Source of the DNA: Caballeronia concitans
GTDB taxonomy: Bacteria; Pseudomonadota; Gammaproteobacteria; Burkholderiales; Burkholderiaceae
Direction: 5' to 3'
DNA: 64,000 nucleotides
Assembly (NCBI RefSeq): GCF_001544615.1
Contig: NZ_FCNV02000002.1
Coordinates: 248,001 to 312,000, forward strand
Part shown: positions 38,681-47,030 of the stretch, in pieces
Numbering within the stretch: the stretch's first letter is position 1
How the letters are laid out: every line of letters begins with the position of its first letter
Position numbers and translations under genes: made by a program
Notes under the pieces: model-generated
Seen by the model: only the letters and a program-made list of their open reading frames with translations
Told to the model about the DNA's origin: nothing
Database searches by the model: none

Positions 38681-38877
38681 AAAGGTAACACGATGTCGGT
38701 TCGCGCTGCAAGCTGACTAAGCTCGACGCTCGTTGCCACTGCTCCACTATTAGGGCACTCCGGCATCCCTCATGTCAGGCGCGATTTTTGCGAAGCGGCG
38801 GTATCGACCGGATACCGCCGACGCTGAAGACAACGTTGAGCGATGAAAACTCGTTTCGATTCGACAAGGGGACGACA

Positions 38878-40026
38878 ATGATGACGAAGCCATCGGGTCT
38901 GCGGTTGGCGGCGGCGATGATGTTAGCGATCGGCCTTGCGGGCTGCGGCGGCGGTGGCGACTCGCCTGGTGCCGGCGCCGTTGCATCCAAACAAGAGATG
39001 ACGGTGGCCTCCACCGCGAAAGCAGCATCCGCCCCCTCGACAGTGGGAAAACTCCAGCGCTACCAGATCGACCCGGCTAAAGTCTTCGTCGCGGGCATTT
39101 CGTCTGGGGGTTTCGCGGCCGTGCAAATGCACGTTGCCCACTCCTCGACCTTCAAGGGCGCGGCCGTGTACGCCGGCGGCGTGTACTGGTGCGCCGGCGT
39201 CGGCGGTGCGTTGAGCGCTCTGGCCAACTGCGGGGGCTTGACGCTTTCGACGAACCAGGCGTCGTATAACAGCATGCTGATGGAATCCGAGGCGTACCTG
39301 GATACGCAATCGTCCCTCCGCACCATCGACCCGGTGGCCAATCTGCGTGGGCAGCCTGTATATCTCTGGTCCGGCACGCAGGACGAGGTCGTCAATCCGC
39401 TCGAGATGGCCGATCTCAACTCGGAGTATCAGCATTACGGCGCGCGTGTTCACTTCGACAATGCATTTCCCGCCGAGCACGGCTGGGAATCGCCCGATGG
39501 CGAACTTGCATGCGGCACGCTCGGAAGTCCCTACATGGTGCGCTGCTCCGCAAACGGCGCGGTCTACGATTCAGTAAAGACGTGGCTCACGATGTTCCTC
39601 GGCCCGCTCAAACCGCGCAACAACGGAAAGCTCTCAGGCACGTTGGCTTCATTCGATCAAACGGAGTTCGGGGCGTCCCCCAACCTGTCCATGAGTTCGA
39701 CGGGCAGTGTGTTCGTCCCCAGGTCCTGCGCTCAAGGCGACAAGTGCGGCCTGGTCCTGGCTCTTCACGGCTGTTTGCAGGAGGCGTCGCTTATCGGGAA
39801 TCGCTGGGTGACAGAGGCCGGCATCAACGAATGGGCCGACACGAACAAACTGGTGGTCGTCTATCCGGACACGATCGCGTCGTCCGCGCCGGGGCCGACC
39901 AATCCCAATGCGTGCTTCGACTGGTGGGGCTATTCGAATCAGTACGATCCGAACTACGCGCTCAAGAGCGGCTTGCAGATGTCGGTGCTATACGCGATGG
40001 TGCAGCGCGTAACCGGCCGACCGTAG
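38878..40026 (+). CDS. PHB depolymerase-like esterase, predicted lipoprotein
   Basis: A 382-residue alpha/beta-hydrolase. The lipoprotein signal is residues 1-23, with lipobox LAGC and acylated Cys23 followed by a Gly run and a Ser/Ala-rich linker. The nucleophile is Ser75 in GISSGG. Later features are YLWSGTQDEVVNP (Asp), FPAEHGWES (His) and a C-terminal ALHGCLQ segment reminiscent of a second esterase-like region. It resembles secreted short-chain polyhydroxybutyrate depolymerases. AAGGGGACGACA precedes two adjacent ATGs; the first is used here. It is alone on the plus strand, divergent from the MFS gene. Confidence 0.8.
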   Translation: MMTKPSGLRLAAAMMLAIGLAGCGGGGDSPGAGAVASKQEMTVASTAKAASAPSTVGKLQRYQIDPAKVFVAGISSGGFAAVQMHVAHSSTFKGAAVYAGGVYWCAGVGGALSALANCGGLTLSTNQASYNSMLMESEAYLDTQSSLRTIDPVANLRGQPVYLWSGTQDEVVNPLEMADLNSEYQHYGARVHFDNAFPAEHGWESPDGELACGTLGSPYMVRCSANGAVYDSVKTWLTMFLGPLKPRNNGKLSGTLASFDQTEFGASPNLSMSSTGSVFVPRSCAQGDKCGLVLALHGCLQEASLIGNRWVTEAGINEWADTNKLVVVYPDTIASSAPGPTNPNACFDWWGYSNQYDPNYALKSGLQMSVLYAMVQRVTGRP

Positions 40027-40097
40027 ACCTACCGGCCTGCTTGCACTACGGTCATCGGCGACTATGCTTACAGCGTGTATGTCGAGGAGTGGCCAAC

Positions 40098-40547
40098 ATG
40101 CAAGCTGTCACCCGAAGATCGGTGGATCTCAGCGCCTACCCGAATCTCGTGGTCGTCATACTGGGCTTTCGCGTGCGCCGGCTGCGGGGCATCGGCGCAC
40201 TGCTTCGCATCGGCAAAGGCTTGCGGCAGGTCGATTCGACGCCGCCCGACGGATTGCTGTCGAGCGAACAGTTGCTCTTCGCTCTCAACCATATCGGTAT
40301 CCGTCAGTATTGGCGCGACCTCGAAAGCCTCGAAGCCTTTACTCGAAGCGAGCCGCATTCGCGCTGGTGGCGCGACTTCCTGCGCGACAGCGGCGGCGCG
40401 GGCTTCTGGCATGAAACCTACAGCCGACACGGGATGGAAGCGGTCTACATCGATATGCCCGAACCCGTCGGCTTTGACCGCTTCGCGCCCGAAAGAAAGC
40501 CGGTCGGTCCCTTCATGAGCGCGAGGCAACGGATGACGGCGGATTAG
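40098..40547 (+). CDS. DUF4188-like (putative monooxygenase family) protein
   Basis: A 149-residue soluble protein that appears to belong to the DUF4188 family, sometimes called a monooxygenase family. Recognisable stretches are YPNLVVVILGFRVRRLRG, SRWWRDFLRDSGGAGFWHE and GFDRFAPE. GAGGAGTGGCCAAC is a strong ribosome site for the ATG at 40098; a longer open frame upstream runs inside the depolymerase gene and is not credible. The 3' end overlaps the convergent efflux-lipoprotein gene by 35 bases. Its function is unknown. Confidence 0.65.
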   Translation: MQAVTRRSVDLSAYPNLVVVILGFRVRRLRGIGALLRIGKGLRQVDSTPPDGLLSSEQLLFALNHIGIRQYWRDLESLEAFTRSEPHSRWWRDFLRDSGGAGFWHETYSRHGMEAVYIDMPEPVGFDRFAPERKPVGPFMSARQRMTAD

Positions 40548-41964
40548 GCGCATCGTCTTGCCCGAGTGCATTCCAGCCGCCGCCGAGCGACCGATAGAGC
40601 GCAACGGCCGCTTGCGCATGCTGACGTTTCGCTTCGTTCAATGCGTCGGCGTCGCGAAGATAGGCTTCCTGTGCCTCCAGCACGTCGAGAAAGCTCGACG
40701 CACCGCCCTTATAAAGCTCGTTTGAAAGCCGCAGCGCATGGTCCGACGCCGCGAGCGCGCCGCCCAGACTGCTCACTCGCGCGTCGCCGTTGACCAGATC
40801 GCTTCGCGTGTCTTCAATGTCCTTCAGCGCCACGAGGATCGTCTGCTGCAAGCCGAGTTGCGATTCACGCATGCGGCTCTCGTTCTGGTCGATGTTCGCG
40901 GTAATGCGCCCTGCGTTGAAGATCGGACTCGTCGCGTTCAATGCGGCGCTGAAGAGATTGTCCGTCAATGTCGGCAAGCCGAGATACGACGATGCGAGAA
41001 TGCCGTCGCTCAGGCTCAACCGGAACTTCGGATAGCGCTCGGCTTTCGCGACACCCACTTCCGCCGCGCGTTGCTCGACCGTCGCATAGGCGGTGCGCAC
41101 GTCCGGGCGACGCAACAATGCTTGCGACGGCAGCGTGCTCGGCACACTTTGCGCGGGCACGGGGATCGGGCGCGAGTCCGCAAGCATCAGATCATCAACG
41201 CTTTCGGGCGTGCGCCCGGAATACACCGCGATCAGACTCATATCGTGCTGAATGGCGGCGCGGATTTTCGGCAGCTGCGCCTGCAAATCCTGCAACTGAT
41301 TCTGCGCACGCGCCACGTCGAGTTGAGTCGATAGTCCGTAGCGCAAACGCCGCTGAGTGAGTTCCAGTGCGCGGCTGCGAATCTGTTCGTTATCGCTGAT
41401 GATCTGAAGCTGCGCCTGCGCCCAGCGCAAGTCGATGTAGGCGCTCGCCGCGTTCGCCGCCAACGCGAGCCGCAGTTCGTTCAACGCCGACTGACGGTTG
41501 CTCGCTTGTGCCTGCGCGGCCAGCACGGCAAGCCGCTCGCCGCCGAACACGTCCGGTTGCCATGACGCCGTCAAGCCGATGCCCGCCTGCTTGACATAGC
41601 CCAATGGCGGCGGCGTGTTTTGACGCTGATAGGACGCGCCTGCGTTCGCATCGAGTTGAGGCGCGAGCGCGGCATGCTGCTGCTTCACGATGTCCTCGCC
41701 CTGCCGCACGCGCTCCACGGCCGCCTTCACATCGAGATTGCCGTCGAGCACGGTCTCGATGAGCCGATGCATCGCCGGATCGCCGAACTGCGACCACCAC
41801 GCGTTCGCATCGATCGTGTCGACGGGCGCATCGACGCTCCATGCATCAGGTGCGACGGCGCTCACCGTGTCCGGCAAGCCCGCATGCGAGGCGGGCTGCA
41901 CCGCGCATGCGGTGAGCGTCATCGCAGCCGCGACGGCAAGCGCGTTTGCAAGCATGGCTTTCAT
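40513..41964 (-). CDS. RND/MFS efflux system outer-membrane lipoprotein (NodT/OprM family)
   Basis: A 483-residue TolC-like channel with a lipoprotein signal: lipobox LTAC, Cys about residue 20. Two OEP repeats are visible, with long helical segments (QLQIISDNEQIRSRALEL; RQGEDIVKQQHAAL) and internal duplication typical of the family. It forms the outer-membrane exit of the tripartite pump with the EmrB-like transporter (34 bases upstream) and the EmrA-like adaptor. Its stop lies inside the 3' end of the convergent DUF4188-like gene. Confidence 0.9.
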   Translation of the reverse strand: MKAMLANALAVAAAMTLTACAVQPASHAGLPDTVSAVAPDAWSVDAPVDTIDANAWWSQFGDPAMHRLIETVLDGNLDVKAAVERVRQGEDIVKQQHAALAPQLDANAGASYQRQNTPPPLGYVKQAGIGLTASWQPDVFGGERLAVLAAQAQASNRQSALNELRLALAANAASAYIDLRWAQAQLQIISDNEQIRSRALELTQRRLRYGLSTQLDVARAQNQLQDLQAQLPKIRAAIQHDMSLIAVYSGRTPESVDDLMLADSRPIPVPAQSVPSTLPSQALLRRPDVRTAYATVEQRAAEVGVAKAERYPKFRLSLSDGILASSYLGLPTLTDNLFSAALNATSPIFNAGRITANIDQNESRMRESQLGLQQTILVALKDIEDTRSDLVNGDARVSSLGGALAASDHALRLSNELYKGGASSFLDVLEAQEAYLRDADALNEAKRQHAQAAVALYRSLGGGWNALGQDDAPNPPSSVASRS

Positions 41965-41998
41965 GGTGTGTCCCGGTTCAATGGATAAGCGCCGCGAA

Positions 41999-43579
41999 TC
42001 AATGCGCGTCGGGCGGCGGCGCGGTGTTGCCGAACGGCCGCGAGAAGAACACGCTGAGCAGGCCGACCGCGAAACAGAGCGACACCGCGAGGAACGTGTC
42101 CGAGAACGTCAACACGAGCGCTTCGCGCATCAGCAGCGCGTGCAGCGCGCCGAGGCCGGCAGCCGCGCCATTCAGCATGTCGCCGCCGACAGCCGCGAAA
42201 CGCGCGGCCTGATCGTGCAACAACGCTTCGATGAGCGGCCTTCCCGCCGTGACGTGTTCGTCGAGCCCCTCGTAATGCAGGTTCAGCCGGTCGTTGAGCA
42301 TGGTGCTCGCGACCGCGATGCCGATCGCGCCGCCCAGATTTCGCATCAGGTTGAACAATCCGCTCGCCGACTTGAGCCGCGAAGGCGGCAACGACCCGAG
42401 CGCCATCGTCACGATGGGCGGCACGCAGAACTGCTGCCCGATACCGCGCAACGCCTGCGGAATCAAGAGTTCCTGCCAGCCCCATTGATTCGTCAGCGGC
42501 ACATAGAGATAGCAGCCGACACCGAAGCACACGAGACCGAACACCATCAAGAGGCGCATATCGACGACGCGCGCAAGAAACGAATACGCGCCGAGTGCGA
42601 GCAACTGGAAGCATCCGACGGACAGCAGCGCGATGCCGATTTGCAGCGAATCGAAGCCACGCACGCGCGACAGGAACACGGGCGTCAGAAACACCGTGCA
42701 GAAGAGACCAATGCCGGTAATGAACGACAAGAGACTGCCGATGCCGAAGTTGCGGATGGCAAGCGCTTTCAGATCGACGATCGGTTCCCTGGCCGTGAAC
42801 GCGTGCACGAGAAACAGGAAGCCGCAAATCGCGGAGATCCATGTGCAGAACACGATCACGTCATCGCCGAACCAGTTCTTGCGCGGCCCTTCTTCAAGCA
42901 CGTATTCGAGGCACCCGAGAAAGCCCGACATCAACGCAATGCCCACATAATCGCCGCGTTTGAGGAGCGAATGGTCGGCTGTATCGACATCGACGAAACG
43001 CGGCACCAGCACCGTCACCAGCGCGCCCGGCACGAGATTCAGATAGAACAGCCAGTGCCACGACCATTGCGACGTGATCCATCCGCCGATCACCGGTCCA
43101 ATGGTCGGCGCGAGCGAGGCAAGCGCACCGATCGTCGTCGAAGCGATCAGGCGTTGCTTGCCGGGAAAGAGCACGAACGCGGTGGTGAACACGGTCGGGA
43201 TCATCGCGGCGCCAAGCGCGCCTTGCAGCCCGCGAAAGACGATCATCGAATTGATGTCCCATGCGAGACCGCACAGCATGCTCGTGAGCGTGAAGCCGAA
43301 GGCGGAGAACGCGAACACCCAGCGCGTGGAAAAGACGCGCGTGAGCCAGCCCGACATCGGTATGACGAGGATTTCCGCGATCAGATATGAAGTCTGCACC
43401 CACGACAATTCGTCCTGACTCGCCGACAAGCCGCCGCCAATATCTTTGAGCGACGACGCGACGATCTGGATGTCGAGCGTCGCCATGAAGAAGCCGAGGC
43501 AAAGCAGCCCGAACGCGAAGACCTTGCGACCCGTCGGCATGTCGGCCGGATTCATCGGCGCGTGTGTGGTGGCTTGCAT
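41999..43579 (-). CDS. emrB: MFS multidrug efflux transporter, DHA2/EmrB family
   Basis: A 526-residue, 14-segment drug:H+ antiporter. Motif A-like GWLTRVFSTRWVFAF and motif C-like GPVIGGWITSQWSWHWLFYLN are both present. It works with an EmrA-type periplasmic adaptor (gene 21 bases upstream) and a NodT-type channel. The pump likely exports hydrophobic drugs or phenolic acids. It is under a MarR regulator encoded next to the operon. The ribosome site before the ATG at 43579 is weak (GGGATC), so an ATG eight codons later remains possible. Confidence 0.9.
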   Translation of the reverse strand: MQATTHAPMNPADMPTGRKVFAFGLLCLGFFMATLDIQIVASSLKDIGGGLSASQDELSWVQTSYLIAEILVIPMSGWLTRVFSTRWVFAFSAFGFTLTSMLCGLAWDINSMIVFRGLQGALGAAMIPTVFTTAFVLFPGKQRLIASTTIGALASLAPTIGPVIGGWITSQWSWHWLFYLNLVPGALVTVLVPRFVDVDTADHSLLKRGDYVGIALMSGFLGCLEYVLEEGPRKNWFGDDVIVFCTWISAICGFLFLVHAFTAREPIVDLKALAIRNFGIGSLLSFITGIGLFCTVFLTPVFLSRVRGFDSLQIGIALLSVGCFQLLALGAYSFLARVVDMRLLMVFGLVCFGVGCYLYVPLTNQWGWQELLIPQALRGIGQQFCVPPIVTMALGSLPPSRLKSASGLFNLMRNLGGAIGIAVASTMLNDRLNLHYEGLDEHVTAGRPLIEALLHDQAARFAAVGGDMLNGAAAGLGALHALLMREALVLTFSDTFLAVSLCFAVGLLSVFFSRPFGNTAPPPDAH

Positions 43580-43600
43580 GATGATCCCGCGCGGCGTCGT

Positions 43601-44689
43601 TCAGGAAGCGTTGTCGTGACGAAGATGGACCTTGACCGTCGCCGACAGTCCGGGCCGCAACACGCCCTGCATGTCCTTCGGCACGGCAAGCCGCACGCGC
43701 ACCGGCACGCGCTGCACGATCTTCGTGAAGTTGCCCGTCGCGTTCTCGGCGGGCAGGATGCTGAATGTCGCGCCGGTCGCGGGCGCGAGACTCTCGACCA
43801 CGCCTTCGATACGGCGGCTCGAGGCATCCAGTTCGACATCGACCCTGTCGCCCGCTCTCATCTTCTTCAACTGGTCTTCCTTGAAGTTGGCGTCGATCCA
43901 GAGTCCGCTCGCGGGCACCACCGTCAACAGCGATACGCCGACATTCGCTAAAAGACCCACGCGCGCGGTCCGGTTGCCGACGTAGCCGTCGATCGGCGAG
44001 CGGATCGTCGTGTACTCCACGTTCAACGCGGCCACGCGGCGCGCCGCTTCCGCTGTTGCAATGCGCGCGCGTGCGTCGTTGATCTGCGCATCGAGCACGC
44101 CGAGCTGGCGTTGCGCAGCCGTGAGCGCGGCGCTGCTTCGATCGACGCCCGCGCGTGCTTTCAAGAGGTCCGCATCCGCGCGTTCGACGACCTGATTCGA
44201 CACCGCGTCGTCTTTGACGAGCTGGCGATAGCGCGCCGAATCCGACACGCTGCGCGTCAGCTCGGCGCTCGACGCCCGCACTTCCGCCGATTGCGCGTTG
44301 ATCGTCGCGAGTTGCAGCAGCTTTCTCGCTTCGAGTTCGGCGACGGCCGCTTGCGCGCTCTGGACTTCGGCGTTGGCTTGCGCGAGCCGCGCGTCGTAGT
44401 CGCGGGCATCGAGCCGAATGAGCACTTGTCCTGCAGTGACGAACTGGTTGTCCTGCACGCGAACATCCGTCACGAAGCCGTTCACCTTCGGCGCGAGCAC
44501 CGTCACGTCGCCGCCGACATAGGCATCGTCGGTCGATTCGACAAAGCGCCCGACCAGAAGCCAGTACGAAGCCGCCGCCGCGATCACGATTGCCACCGAG
44601 ATCAGCGCGAGCAGCATCCAGGGAATCCGGCGCGTCTGCTTGGCGATTCCAGCGTTGCTCGGCGGCGCAATGGAAGGCGAACTCGACAT
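43601..44689 (-). CDS. emrA: Membrane-fusion (HlyD/EmrA family) efflux adaptor
   Basis: A 362-residue adaptor. One N-terminal membrane segment spans about residues 25-45. The lipoyl halves are DAYVGGDVTVLAPKVNGFV and TIRSPIDGYVGNRTARVG, with a coiled-coil hairpin between them and a beta-barrel after DANFKEDQLKK. It links EmrB to the outer-membrane lipoprotein. The ATG at 44689 has no Shine-Dalgarno and stands only 3 bases from the 17-base MarR-type site. Either the transcript has almost no leader, or a start further inside is used, which would cut into the membrane segment. Confidence 0.87.
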   Translation of the reverse strand: MSSSPSIAPPSNAGIAKQTRRIPWMLLALISVAIVIAAAASYWLLVGRFVESTDDAYVGGDVTVLAPKVNGFVTDVRVQDNQFVTAGQVLIRLDARDYDARLAQANAEVQSAQAAVAELEARKLLQLATINAQSAEVRASSAELTRSVSDSARYRQLVKDDAVSNQVVERADADLLKARAGVDRSSAALTAAQRQLGVLDAQINDARARIATAEAARRVAALNVEYTTIRSPIDGYVGNRTARVGLLANVGVSLLTVVPASGLWIDANFKEDQLKKMRAGDRVDVELDASSRRIEGVVESLAPATGATFSILPAENATGNFTKIVQRVPVRVRLAVPKDMQGVLRPGLSATVKVHLRHDNAS

Positions 44690-44692
44690 GGT

Positions 44693-44709
44693 TATATGTG
44701 CATATGCAC
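44693..44709 (-). promoter_or_regulatory. MarR-type operator at the efflux operon
   Basis: The 17-base site TATATGTGCATATGCAC contains the perfect palindrome GTGCATATGCAC (44698-44709). It is identical to the site in the marR promoter at 45210-45226. It lies 3 bases upstream of the adaptor ATG. Confidence 0.8.
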
Positions 44710-44720
44710 TAGTAGCGTTT

Positions 44721-44744
44721 AAAAAAACGCGCCAACGGCGCGTT
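44721..44744 (-). terminator. Rho-independent terminator of marR
   Basis: On the minus strand AACGCGCC-GTT-GGCGCGTT forms an 8-bp stem with a 3-base loop. It runs directly into a 7-T tract (44721-44727), about 29 bases past the marR stop. It separates marR from the efflux operon. Its 3' arm supplies a possible weak -35 (TTGGCG) for the adaptor gene. Confidence 0.8.
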
Positions 44745-44772
44745 GTGATCGTGCTGCATGGGATAACACGCA

Positions 44773-45198
44773 TTACGACGATGTCAGCTCGAACAACTCG
44801 GCGCGCAACGCCTTCGCACGCGTGCGGCCGAACTGGCTCTCGAATTCTTCCTGTGCGGATTGCCACGCATCGGCGGCACGCGCAAAGATATCGCGGCCCG
44901 CCGGCGACAGGCTGAACACATTCGTCCGACCATTTTCTTTCGACGGTTCGGTCACCACTAAACCGTCGCGCTGCAACGGCTTCAGTGCGCGTACGAGCGT
45001 CGTGCGGTCCATGACCATGGCATCGGCAAGTTCCGTCATTGGCAGGCCCGGCTTTCGCGCCAGTTTCGCAAGGATGGTGAACTGCGCGGCCGTTACCCCG
45101 ATCTGCCCGAGGTGGCGCTCGTAGATCTGCGTGACGTAACGCGCCGCCTGTCGCAGCGCGAAACAGTTGCAATCGTCGCGGAACGTGGATTTCTTCAT
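44773..45198 (-). CDS. MarR family repressor of the efflux operon
   Basis: A 141-residue winged-helix regulator. The DNA-binding region includes MTELADAMVMDRTTLVRALK, and the wing has DGLVVTEPSKENGRTNVFSL. A Cys pair (DDCNCFALRQ) near residues 10-12 could be redox-sensitive. Its promoter has TTGACA (45229-45234), a 17-base spacer holding the palindrome, and TAGACT (45206-45211) ending 7 bases before the ATG, so the mRNA is probably leaderless. The identical palindrome upstream of the adaptor gene implies joint repression of itself and the pump. Confidence 0.9.
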   Translation of the reverse strand: MKKSTFRDDCNCFALRQAARYVTQIYERHLGQIGVTAAQFTILAKLARKPGLPMTELADAMVMDRTTLVRALKPLQRDGLVVTEPSKENGRTNVFSLSPAGRDIFARAADAWQSAQEEFESQFGRTRAKALRAELFELTSS

Positions 45199-45205
45199 GC
45201 AGTGC

Positions 45206-45234
45206 AGTCTATATGTGCATATGCACGTTGTCAA
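45206..45234 (-). promoter_or_regulatory. marR promoter with embedded palindromic operator
   Basis: Minus-strand -35 TTGACA (45229-45234) and -10 TAGACT (45206-45211) with a 17-base spacer. The 17-base operator is at 45210-45226, with perfect palindrome GTGCATATGCAC at 45215-45226 inside the spacer. This is the strongest sigma-70-like promoter seen in the window. Confidence 0.8.
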
Positions 45235-45397
45235 GCGCGGCGTGTCCGTTTCATCGTTCGATGACGCGGTGCATCGCGGCATGCAGGAACATCGCTTGCG
45301 CGCGCTACACGTGCCGCGAGCACGCCGCATCTCGCCCCGGAGCGGCTTTCGCTAGAATCCAGTATCGACCTTTTCTTCCTCTGGTAAGGAGGCACGC

Positions 45398-46525
45398 GTG
45401 CCAGGACTACTTCCCGATGTCGACCGCGAGGGGCTCCTCGAATACTCGGTCGTTTTCACGGACCGATCGCTCAATCATATGTCGCAGCGCTTTCAGGGCG
45501 TCATGCGCGACATATCCCGCACACTGAAAAAGGTCTTTCACGCGCAGTCGGTCGTGGTCGTGCCGGGCAGCGGGACCTTCGGCATGGAAGCCGTCGCCCG
45601 GCAGTTCGCGACGAACAAGAAGTGCCTCGTCATCCGCAACGGCTGGTTCAGCTATCGCTGGTCGCAGATTTTCGACATGGGCGGCATTCCGTCTGAATCG
45701 ATCGTGCTCAAGGCGCGCCCGGTCGAGCAAGGCAGGCAGGCGCCTTATGCACCGCCTCCTATCGAAGAAGTCGTCGCCGCGATCGAGAAGAACAAGCCGG
45801 ATCTGGTCTTCGCGCCGCATGTGGAAACCGCGGCCGGAATCATGTTGCCCGACGATTATCTGCGTGCGGTGTCCGACGCGGTCCATGCCGTCGGCGGTAT
45901 GTTCGTGCTGGATTGCATCGCCTCGGGAACGGTGTGGGTCGATATGGAAGCGAGCGGCGTCGACGTGCTGATTAGCGCACCGCAGAAGGGCTGGAGTGCA
46001 TCGCCCTGTTGCGCGCTCGTCATGCTCAATGCGCTGGCTCGCGAAAGGATCGACGCAACAACCAGCACCAGCTTCTCGTGCGACCTTCGCAAGTGGCTTC
46101 AGATCATGGAAGCCTACGAGAACGGCAGCTTCGCGTACCACGCGACGATGCCGACCGACGGCCTCGCCACGCTATGCGACGTCATGCGGGAAACGGAAGC
46201 ATACGGCTTCGACAAGGTGAAAGCGGAGCAACTCGAACTCGGCAAGCGCGTGCGCTCGTTGCTGGGCGAGAAAGGCTTCAGGAGCGTGGCGGCGCAGGGA
46301 TTCGAAGCGCCGGGCGTCGTGGTCAGCTATACAGACGATGACGCCATCCGGTCGGGCAAGAAGTTCTCGGATGCCGGCGTGCAGGTGGCAGCGGGCGTTC
46401 CGCTGCAATGCGACGAGCCCGCGGACTTCAAGACCTTCCGCATCGGACTCTTCGGCCTCGACAAACTGCATGACGTCGAAGGCGCGGTGAGCAGGCTCGC
46501 GAAGGCGCTGAATAGTTTCGCTTGA
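45398..46525 (+). CDS. Class V aminotransferase (alanine-glyoxylate / serine-pyruvate type)
   Basis: A 375-residue PLP enzyme of fold type I. Signatures are VVPGSGTFGMEAVARQF near residue 55, APHVETAAGIMLP, DCIASGTVWVDM (Asp for the pyridine N) and the PLP-lysine in SAPQKGWSASP (about Lys197). AAGGAGGCACGC precedes a GTG start. Family members move amino groups between alanine, serine or ureidoglycine and glyoxylate or pyruvate. It is a single-gene unit with its own terminator. Glyoxylate produced by isocitrate-lyase-family enzymes would be a plausible acceptor, but that link is speculative. Confidence 0.9.
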   Translation: MPGLLPDVDREGLLEYSVVFTDRSLNHMSQRFQGVMRDISRTLKKVFHAQSVVVVPGSGTFGMEAVARQFATNKKCLVIRNGWFSYRWSQIFDMGGIPSESIVLKARPVEQGRQAPYAPPPIEEVVAAIEKNKPDLVFAPHVETAAGIMLPDDYLRAVSDAVHAVGGMFVLDCIASGTVWVDMEASGVDVLISAPQKGWSASPCCALVMLNALARERIDATTSTSFSCDLRKWLQIMEAYENGSFAYHATMPTDGLATLCDVMRETEAYGFDKVKAEQLELGKRVRSLLGEKGFRSVAAQGFEAPGVVVSYTDDDAIRSGKKFSDAGVQVAAGVPLQCDEPADFKTFRIGLFGLDKLHDVEGAVSRLAKALNSFA

Positions 46526-46537
46526 TGTATCCAGAGA

Positions 46538-46574
46538 GTCGAGTGCGCGCGGCTTCGCACGCATTCGACTTTTT
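46538..46574 (+). terminator. Rho-independent terminator of the aminotransferase gene
   Basis: GTCGAGTGCG (46538-46547) pairs with CGCATTCGAC (46560-46569) with a single G-T wobble, followed immediately by five T's. It begins 12 bases after the stop at 46525. Confidence 0.75.
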
Positions 46575-47030
46575 CATCCAAGTGTTTTATTTCGTATTCC
46601 TACCGTTATTGCTCTCAGTGCAGTTCAACAAACGACGGCATCGATGAACACCGATTCAGCGCTGATCAGCAGGATCGTCCTGTCCGCGCGGCATGGCGCG
46701 TGTAAAAGTGGCGGGCATCTTCAACGTGGAGCAAGCCGTGTCCGCCGCCGAAACATTCGCCCTTCTCTACCGCCCGTTCACCGCGCTGTACTGGAAGCAC
46801 AGCGACGATGGGGGCCTGCCGCGAGATTATCGATTACATCTGTAGTCCGAACCATTTGGCAGAATGCAAGCCACTCGACGCACGGAAACGCGCGAAGGTC
46901 GCGCTTGCATTCGTCTCGATGCACCGCGCATTCCTGGGCGCACGCCGATTGACTCGCCACCAGCCTCGAATCTATCCTCGCAACATATGAAACCGTCGCG
47001 GCAAGCAGAACCGCGTCCCCGGAGACTACG
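46575..47030. other. 456-bp gap before the LysR gene
   Basis: No gene longer than about 50 codons is convincing here; plus-strand frames are rich in Arg, Ser and His, typical of non-coding GC-rich DNA. It contains a 50-codon open frame (46693-46845, listed separately) and must carry the promoter of the LysR gene starting at 47031. The stretch just after the terminator is AT-rich around 46580-46605. Confidence 0.45.
46693..46845 (+). CDS. Possible 50-residue small protein
   Basis: A short frame from ATG to TAG with a protein-like composition (begins MARVKVAGIFNVEQAVSAAE, contains FALLYRPFTALYW). No Shine-Dalgarno is visible upstream and I recognise no family. It could be a small protein, a remnant of a larger gene or chance. 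The third codon positions are moderately GC-biased, as in real genes here. Confidence 0.25.
   Translation: MARVKVAGIFNVEQAVSAAETFALLYRPFTALYWKHSDDGGLPRDYRLHL

Noticed and set aside
39510-40097. N-terminal extension of the DUF4188-like protein into the depolymerase gene
   Set aside because: The frame overlaps a real gene in another frame and has a basic, low-quality composition; the ATG at 40098 has a strong ribosome site and starts at the family's N-terminus.
41690-43390. 566-codon open frame on the plus strand opposite the efflux genes
   Set aside because: Arg/Glu/His-rich composition without domains; it crosses two well-supported minus-strand genes (NodT and EmrB types).
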